From contig NC_046358.1 in the NCBI RefSeq assembly GCF_004027225.2, forward strand, positions 68,591,028 to 68,655,027: a stretch of DNA of 64,000 nt, read 5' to 3'. Under the pieces are notes generated by a model. That model had not been told where the DNA came from, ran no database searches, and was given only the letters and a program-made list of their open reading frames with translations. The stretch is from Strigops habroptila (Eukaryota; Chordata; Aves; Psittaciformes; Psittacidae). The position numbers were made by a program, and so were the translations under genes. How positions within the stretch are numbered: the stretch's first letter is position 1; every line of letters begins with the position of its first letter. Shown here piece by piece: positions 36,250-64,000 of the stretch.

Positions 36250-38916
36250 TCTACCTTTTTTGGGCACTTGATGGTGACACTTCTTCCAGGGGTTGCTGTC
36301 TCTGCCTGGAGCATCTCCTGTCTGTGCCCCTGCCAGCAGCATCTGGAACTTTTGCTGCTCTTCCCAGCATCATGGAGCAGCACCCGGGGCTCACCACTCT
36401 CTCCTGCCCCAGGGTGCAATGGCTGTGGGCAGCAGGTCCTCACCTCCACCCCACAGTGCAGAGCCTTGGGTGGGCATGAGGCCATGGAGAGGTGGCACTG
36501 TGCTGCCCAGAAACAGGAGTTGCCTGGGCAGGGGGATGAGGGAAGCGAAGCCCTGGGCCACCTGCATCCCTGGGAATACATGCTCTTTGCAGGGGAATGG
36601 GACAGATCTCTCCCCTCTGGAGAGGGTGTGAAATTCAGATGGAAAAAAATATATATTTTCCAACTGTTATATTTCACAAATGGAGCTGTTCATCCACTTA
36701 AAATATAGGTGACAAGTACAAAAGGCATTTGGCATTATAAAGCAGGCCAAATCTTCAGGAGATCGAAGATATATGGTACGCAACCACGTCCCAGCTTCAA
36801 TCTGTTCCTATACTGTAAATTCCAATTACATCATGCTGCCTTGTTTAAATACCATGAAACCTGGCTCATGCCCTAAGTATGTTTTATATATTGCCACATC
36901 CATTTGAAATAGATGGGCAATGTGTTTTACAGCACATGTGCAAATATCTCCGTATTTTTCCATCTGGGGTTTTATGGGATCTTTCAGAAAATTAATAATG
37001 GGGCTCGGAGGAAATGTTCGACTCGGAGGCAGTAGCGGAGATTTATGGTCATCCCGCTGGATGCCAGGGAAAAGTCTGAAAGTGCCCGGAGCAGACAAAG
37101 GTCCCACGATTTCACCAGGCACTCTGTGGGAGCTGATTTTGCATAACGGACGAGACTGGGAATTTCCCCACAGGATCCAGCAGGTTGATGGGAAGGGATT
37201 GCTATTGAAGGTGAGGAGATGAGCACTCGAGTGAGGGATGGGGATGGAGGCTGGGACCAGCAGCCGGGGGACTGGGGCAGGGCAGGAGGAATGGCTGAGC
37301 ATTGATGGCGATGGGGACAGCACTGCCCAGCCACCCCACTGGCCCCCTCCAGCCACCCTGTCTCCCCCCCAGCTCCACCACTGTCTGGCTCTGCTGGAAA
37401 CGGGACAGTGTGGAGCTCTGTATGAGTGTGCTGGCCAAAGCCACCCCAGAGCTTGCCAGGCTCTGCTGCGCTTGCTGATGGACAAGCAAACCCTGTCTGC
37501 CATGATGCAGAGAACACTCTCCTGAGGCACTGACCCAAGCAGCACCAAACCCATCCCGACCAGGCCCCGAGGCTGCAGGGATCACGGTGTGGGTGGCCAG
37601 CAGCACTGGGAAGGGACACTTAAGAGTCACCACTTACCAAAAGCCTCAAGTGGCCATGAGGTCACGTTAGTGACCCATTGCACAGACCTGGAGCTGCAAG
37701 CATCAGGGAAGCTTTGCTCCTACTGTCATCTGTCCGGCAGGGCGCAGGCAGGGGACAGGCAGGATGCAGCACCTGGCTTTGCAGTGCTGCTTCAGAGGTC
37801 AGCTGGTGCTGTGAGAGATGTGACCCTCTGGACCCCTTGGGTGTGCAGAGCTGGGTCCGCTCTGCCCCGTCTCCATCCCCTTTCTCCCCACACAGTGAGC
37901 AGGACCATGGTCCTTGCTGCGACAAACCCAGGGGTCATCTGGTGGAGTTCCCCCAGCACCAGCCATCTTCTGAAAGTGACACCTCTCCCTGCTCCACCCA
38001 ATGATTTTCCATCACATGAGTGTGCTGGGGGGAACCAGTGAGACAGTGGGGAGGCCCTTTCTCCAGGCTTTTGAGGTAGTGCATCTTGCCCAAGATGAAA
38101 ATACCAGCATTCGAGTCCCACAGTGGCTGTGTAAATAGAGAGCTCGTTTTAATGGAGGCTGGCAGGTGACTTGGCAGTAGGGGCCTGATCCTGCCCTGTG
38201 AAGAGGCCCCCAACCTGTCATTGACTTAATCCCTCTGAAACAGCAATCCTGCTGGGTCCTGTGCCTCTATGGGGACATGAATAGCAGAGGATGAAATGGG
38301 AGGGGATGAGGTTGTGGCAGCAGCTGAGCAGTGAAAACCTGGAAGGAGGCACAGCGATACTGAGCTAAGTCACAGGGGAACCAGTGTAGCTCTGCCAGGG
38401 CAGCAGCACCCCTGGGTAGAATGCTCTTTTAGTGCCACGGCCCCTGTGCCACTGGCAAACCTCCTGGCACAGCATCACAGAGGTACCTTAGGGCCAGTGC
38501 AGCATGGGTGCAGGTTGTGGGGTGCGGGGGGTGCGGGAGTTGTGGGAGGGTCCCCCCATCCCCAGGGTGCTGGTGGGGACCACTCTTCTGCCTCATCGTC
38601 TTCATCACCGCCGAGGTGAGAAAAACCCAGCAGGAGGGAGCCGACAGATTTCTCCAGATGGTGCCCTGCTGACCCCAGCGGTTCCCCGTCTTCGGCTCTT
38701 CCTTAGGAAAACACGGTGTAGGCCAGCCCATCGATTAATGGTTTCCTCATGTTCCCCTGCACAGCTGACGTGGGAAGCTGCCTTGCCGCTCCCCAGGATC
38801 TGCTGAACCTCCCCTGCCTCCCCATGCCCCCGTACCCTGCATGAGCCCACGTACCCTGTGCACACAAGGAGAATGTATTTAACCAGTGAACTGTGCTCAC
38901 ATAAAGATGAACAGGG

Positions 38917-38980
38917 ATCATAGAATGATGGAATAGTGTGGGTTGGAAGGGACCTTAAAGATCATCTAGTTCCAACCCCC
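38917..38980 (-). mobile_element. Very short CR1 tail
   Basis: The plus strand shows ATCATAGAATGATGG and GGTTGGAAGGGACCTTAAAG ending in TTCCAACCCCC. These are the last ~64 bases of CR1 in reverse orientation. An A-rich ATAGATAGATC stretch follows. Confidence 0.9.
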
Positions 38981-40219
38981 AAAAATAGATAGATCAGGTG
39001 AAGGAATAAATGAACAAATGAATGAATGACGTGGTGGTTAACTCTGATGTAATAGATGCCCCCAAGGCTTGTAAAAATACACTTGACATTTTGAAAAATA
39101 GCACATTTCTCACTGTTTTGCAAGGACAAGAGTGGCTGGAGCAGCTCAACCCCCTGAACACTTGGCTGACAGGGTCATGAGTAGGAAAAGTGCATCCTGC
39201 CCTGGTCCTACAGCCCCTCTGTCAGGAGCGGAGGTGGGTGGAAGTGCCTGGTTGGGCTGGTAGGGCCACCATCACTGACTGCTCTATGACAGCGTGGAGC
39301 CACTACTAAGATCCATGTTGATCTGCATCGCAGGATGGAGTTGCTCTGTATACCAGAGAGCATCAAGGGAGCAAGGAGACCACATCAAGCCGTGACAAGG
39401 GGCCAAGCAAGCAGGTCTTGCCTCTCTGAGTAAATCTTGCTACTCACCAGGCAGCATGTTCCTAGAGTCCAGCACTGAGCTGTGCTGCGTTGGCCAAGCA
39501 AATGCTTGACTGTGCTGGACCTAAGGGAGGTGTTTTCCTGTGGGATTTTTATGGACTTTGGTTACCGAGAGAAAAATGATGGGAAATCATCTGTGTATGC
39601 ATCCATCTGTCTGCTCATCCACCCGTCTGTCTGTCCAGTAAGGTTGGGGTACTGCTGTCCAAGCTCCTGTGATCTCTTATGGGTGGAGCTGGCTGGACTA
39701 CATGGAAAAAGAGCATCGAGTTTCCTGTAGTATTCTCACATTTTGCTTCTTTACTTGTCCAAATTCCACGTTTCCATGAAAAATGTCCATTGGCCTTTTG
39801 AAATGAGAAAAATTTCAACCAGCTGCAAAATTCAGTCCCAAAGCAGGGGGGAACTTGCAAACGTGGCCTCTCCTTCAAAATTATTGAATCTCAATCATTT
39901 TGCCCCAGCTGAATACTAGGAAAAGGCATCCACAGGCTGGAGGAGCCGGTCCCAGCACGGCGTTCCTCAGCACACACATGAGCTCAGCCAGATGCTCATG
40001 GGCCAGGCTCTGCACTCCCGGAATGAGTGTGCACCGGAGCGTGCTGAATCTTTTCAGATCCTTTGTTGAACTAATTTACTTTTTTTTCCTCTCAAAGAGC
40101 TGGTTTGGAAAACATTCACTTTCACTGCGGCAAGTTTGTTTATGATGCAGCGTCTCTTGGCCTCGCAAAGCCTACTACTGTTGGCCAAGGCCACCAGGAC
40201 TGCGTGACTGCCACCCAAG

Positions 40220-40602
40220 TCATAGAGTCATAGAACCACAGGCTTGTTTGGGTTGAAGGGACCTTAAAGCTCATCCAGTTCCAATCCCCTGCCATGGGCA
40301 GGGACACCTTCCGCTAGACCAGGTTGCTCCAAGCCCCGTCCAACCTGGCCTTGAACACTGCCAGGGATGGGGCAGCCACAGCTTCTCTGGGCAACCCGTG
40401 CCAGCGCCTCAGCACCCTCACAGGGAAGAGCTTCTGCCTAAGATCTCATCTCAATCTTCCCTCTGGCAGGTTAAAGCCATTCCCCCTTGGCCTGTCCCTA
40501 CAGGCCCTTGTCCAAAGCCCCTCTCCAGGTTTCTTGTAGCCCCTTTAGGCACTGGGAGCTGCTCTAAGGTCTCCCCGGAGCCTTCTCTTCTCCAGGCTGA
40601 TG
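40220..40602 (-). mobile_element. CR1 LINE 3' fragment
   Basis: This reverse-oriented CR1 starts TCATAGAGTCATAGAACC and runs to CCTTCTCTTCTCCAGGCTGA. It is about 383 bases and 5'-truncated. It lies about 2 kb downstream of the NTN3 stop. Confidence 0.95.
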
Positions 40603-42036
40603 AAAGAAAGATGAATTCTTGCTTCAGACTTTGGAGTGACACAAGCAGGGGAAGTCAGGACAACTGCAGCAGCTTTAGTGAAGGTGCAAAGTGGCCTGCT
40701 CCAGTCCTTTGGCCAGGACTTTAGGATATCCCCCATGAAAGGGGGAGCTCCTCTCCTCAGCAGCAGCACATGGCATATGTAGTCCTGCTCTAGTGTCTCC
40801 AATCATCTGCCCGAACAGGACAGCCATGTGCACTGGAACACCAGCTGAGAGCCATCCCTGCTCATCAGCAGTCCCAGGTGGCAGAGCTGAAACAAGAGGG
40901 ATGAGCTGTATGGGACGATAAATAGAGAACTTCAACCACTAGCACCAAAGTCCTCAAAGTTTTAGGTTCTCTGCTTCAAGGGAAGAGAAATCAGGTGCCG
41001 AAGGAAACCCTGGATCCTCCTGCCCCAGCAGACTGTGAGAGTACTTTTTGGGTAGCTCAGACACACCATACCTCTCCTGAAGGCTGTACTTGCTTGGAAA
41101 AAACATGTGCCTTCTGTAGCCCTGCCCTGATGAGCATCCATGCAGTGGTGCTGCCCTGCTCTTTCGTGGGCTGAGCTGCTGAGAAGAGCGGCTCATGAGC
41201 CCCCACATCCCGTGGGGTGACGTCGAGGAGCCCCTGGGGCTGTGGGGATGACCCCAATGGGATCATCATCCTGGCTGTGCACAACCAAAGGGTGTTCTAC
41301 CACTGACCCTTGCATGAGGACTGTTCGGAGCATGGGGTCAGAGTGAGCCTGGGGCAAGGGCAGCAGCTCTGCTTCCGAGGTGCAAGCAGCCACAAGAGGA
41401 AGAGGAGTGCTGGGTGGCCCACGTACTTCAAGGGCCATCTCATGGCAGAAACCAATAGCCTGGGGGTGTCCTCAGCTCAGCTGAGAGAAGGGAGATTCTA
41501 TGTCAGGAGTGTGGCATGAGACCAGCTCATCCAAAGCCAAGTGGTCACACGTACCCTTTGCCCCTTAGCTTCTGGCCTCCTCCCAACTTTGCTCATGCCC
41601 TCTGTAGACACCCCAGAATCCACAGGACCTGAAAGATGGCTCTGCAGGCCCTCCTCATCTCTGAAAATCCACTTCCAGCATCTCCAGCAGCTTCACCAAT
41701 GCATCGAGCTCCCAGAGTAGGGCACCTGCATGTCCACACAGGCATCCCCCAGTGCCTACACCCTCACTCACACAGAACCCTGACAGTGCTCCTCCAGTCT
41801 CGCCAGCTGCAGACTCCACCACCATGCTGGGATGCTGGAGCGCAGAAGCACTGGACCAGCCATGGGATGGGGAGTCTACACAAGCTGCCATGGGCTCCAA
41901 AGGGCAAAGCATCACCCTAAAGCACTGGAGAACTGTGATGTAGGCTACAATACCTCACTAAGCCATTCAGTAAGCAAGGCAGTATTTGCAGGGAAAGGAA
42001 TATCTACTGTCAGAGCACCTATTATTTCTACTCATA

Positions 42037-42042
42037 TTTATT
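42037..42042 (-). terminator. Candidate poly(A) signal AATAAA, distal
   Basis: On the minus strand the canonical AATAAA is found about 705 bases after the NTN3 stop, in a local AT-rich stretch. It is the first canonical AATAAA that I see downstream of the gene. It would give a 3' UTR of roughly 0.7 kb. Confidence 0.35.
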
Positions 42043-42547
42043 ATGCCAAGATTGCTACAATCTCAACATGGGGAGATACTGATGTCTGCTTGAACTGGAG
42101 ACTAATACATGGTGAAGAAAATATAAAAGACTAGAGGTGGGTCAATAAAAGCTCTTCTCTCTTCCTGCCACCCCTGCCTTGTGCATCTCCTCGGAGAACC
42201 TTGGCCACAGCAATACCTCCCAGGGGATGATGCAGCCAGGCCAGAATGAAGAGAGAAGACTCAGACCTGTTACTACTGGGCAAGGAGAAAGGGCAAAGAG
42301 AGATCTGACAGCAGCACATTTCAGAGAGTGAGGAAGAAGCAGGGCCTGGATGCTGGAGAAGGGAGAGCTGTCAAGTCAGATGTCACCACCAGGCAGAAGA
42401 AGAATAAAGGGAAAAGAAAAGCCTAGAAAACAAGTGCTACCAACAGCATGCTGGAGAAGGACATCAATCCCCTTCAAGCTCCTTCAGGCACCATGGGATC
42501 TCACTCCGCTTTGCTCCTCATTACAGGTTTGTCATTACTGCATTATT

Positions 42548-42553
42548 TTTAAT
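42548..42553 (-). terminator. Candidate poly(A) signal ATTAAA, proximal
   Basis: On the minus strand the hexamer ATTAAA lies about 195 bases after the NTN3 stop. ATTAAA is the commonest variant poly(A) signal. The call rests on position and hexamer only. Confidence 0.35.
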
Positions 42554-42745
42554 ACACACTTAGAGGAAAAGGCCCACACGCGCACCACGCGTGCACACAC
42601 GAGGGGAAACCATTGCCAAAATATACACTATAGACAGAAGAGTCTGTTCACACTATATATATGTACAGAGTCTCCGGGCGCAGTTTGGCAGCGCACAGCC
42701 GGGCTGGAGCTGAGCACGGGGTGGGATGGGATGTGTGGAACCCCC
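42548..42745 (-). other. NTN3: Probable NTN3 3' UTR (short form)
   Basis: This is the sequence between the NTN3 stop codon and the first poly(A)-signal-like hexamer. It is GC-rich next to the stop, then AT-rich with TATATATA around 42655. It contains one consensus Pumilio-type element TGTACATA (minus strand, 42660-42667) and a near match TGTATATT (42620-42627). The UTR end is inferred, with no transcript evidence. A longer form reaching about 42037 is equally possible. Confidence 0.45.

Positions 42746-64000
<21,255 letters not shown>

Larger units (their letters stand above)
36250..42547. other. Region 3' of NTN3, with a large AT-rich island
   Basis: Apart from CR1 pieces at 38917-38980 and 40220-40602, the main item is an AT-rich island of about 550 bases at 36640-37190. 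It has unusually low CpG-to-TpG decay and many regulatory-looking words (GTTATATTTC, TTAAAATATAGG, AATTACATCATG). A CATCTGTC-type short repeat lies near 39600-39640. The part nearest 42547 may belong to a long NTN3 3' UTR. No second gene recognised. Confidence 0.5.

Noticed and set aside
38072..38079. let-7-like seed TGAGGTAG (also at 8056-8063)
   Set aside because: Only the 8-base seed matches. The rest of the mature sequence and a complementary hairpin arm are absent at both places.
1..42547. TBC1D24 or other known neighbour genes beyond NTN3
   Set aside because: The large, well conserved coding exon of TBC1D24 would be obvious as a long minus-strand frame. None of the frames resembles it.

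Overview
This window is vertebrate nuclear DNA, almost certainly from a bird. The main sign is about a dozen copies and tails of CR1, the dominant avian LINE, with the typical 3' end around GGTTGGAAGGGACC and TTCTATGATTCTATG. A solo avian-type endogenous LTR is nested in one of them. GC content is generally high, with short AT-rich islands. There is no operon structure, and nearly all open frames are short chance frames in GC-rich DNA.

The one gene I can support lies on the minus strand at the right end. Six coding exons (63803 to >64000, 56761-56949, 49836-49985, 48820-48873, 43332-43406, 42746-43074) join in frame through GT-AG introns, all in phase 1. They encode the C-terminal 330 residues of a netrin: three laminin-type EGF repeats, a short Pro/Thr/Ser linker, and a basic C-terminal NTR (C345C) domain. 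Sequence choices match netrin-3 (chicken 'netrin-2') better than netrin-1. The start, signal peptide and laminin N-terminal domain lie beyond base 64000. The product would be a secreted axon-guidance ligand for DCC/neogenin and UNC5 receptors.

About 42 kb at the left (1 to ~42.5 kb) lies 3' of the gene and shows no exon I can recognise. It holds CR1 fragments, the LTR, simple repeats, a small CpG-rich patch and several AT-rich islands that look like candidate non-coding regulatory DNA. The interval from about 16.9 to 35.8 kb has no CR1 that I could see. The netrin introns total about 20.3 kb, with six CR1 pieces, a 42-bp minisatellite, a CA/TG-rich tract and, in the most 5' visible intron, a dense homeodomain-motif cluster at 59432-59620.

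I found no tRNA, rRNA, CRISPR array, second protein-coding gene or clearly new molecular system. The most interesting leads are regulatory: the TAAT cluster, an octamer/ATTA cluster at 12281-12391, Pumilio-type sites in the 3' UTR, and an extra cysteine in the NTR domain. Regulatory calls rest on motif and base composition only, without conservation data.
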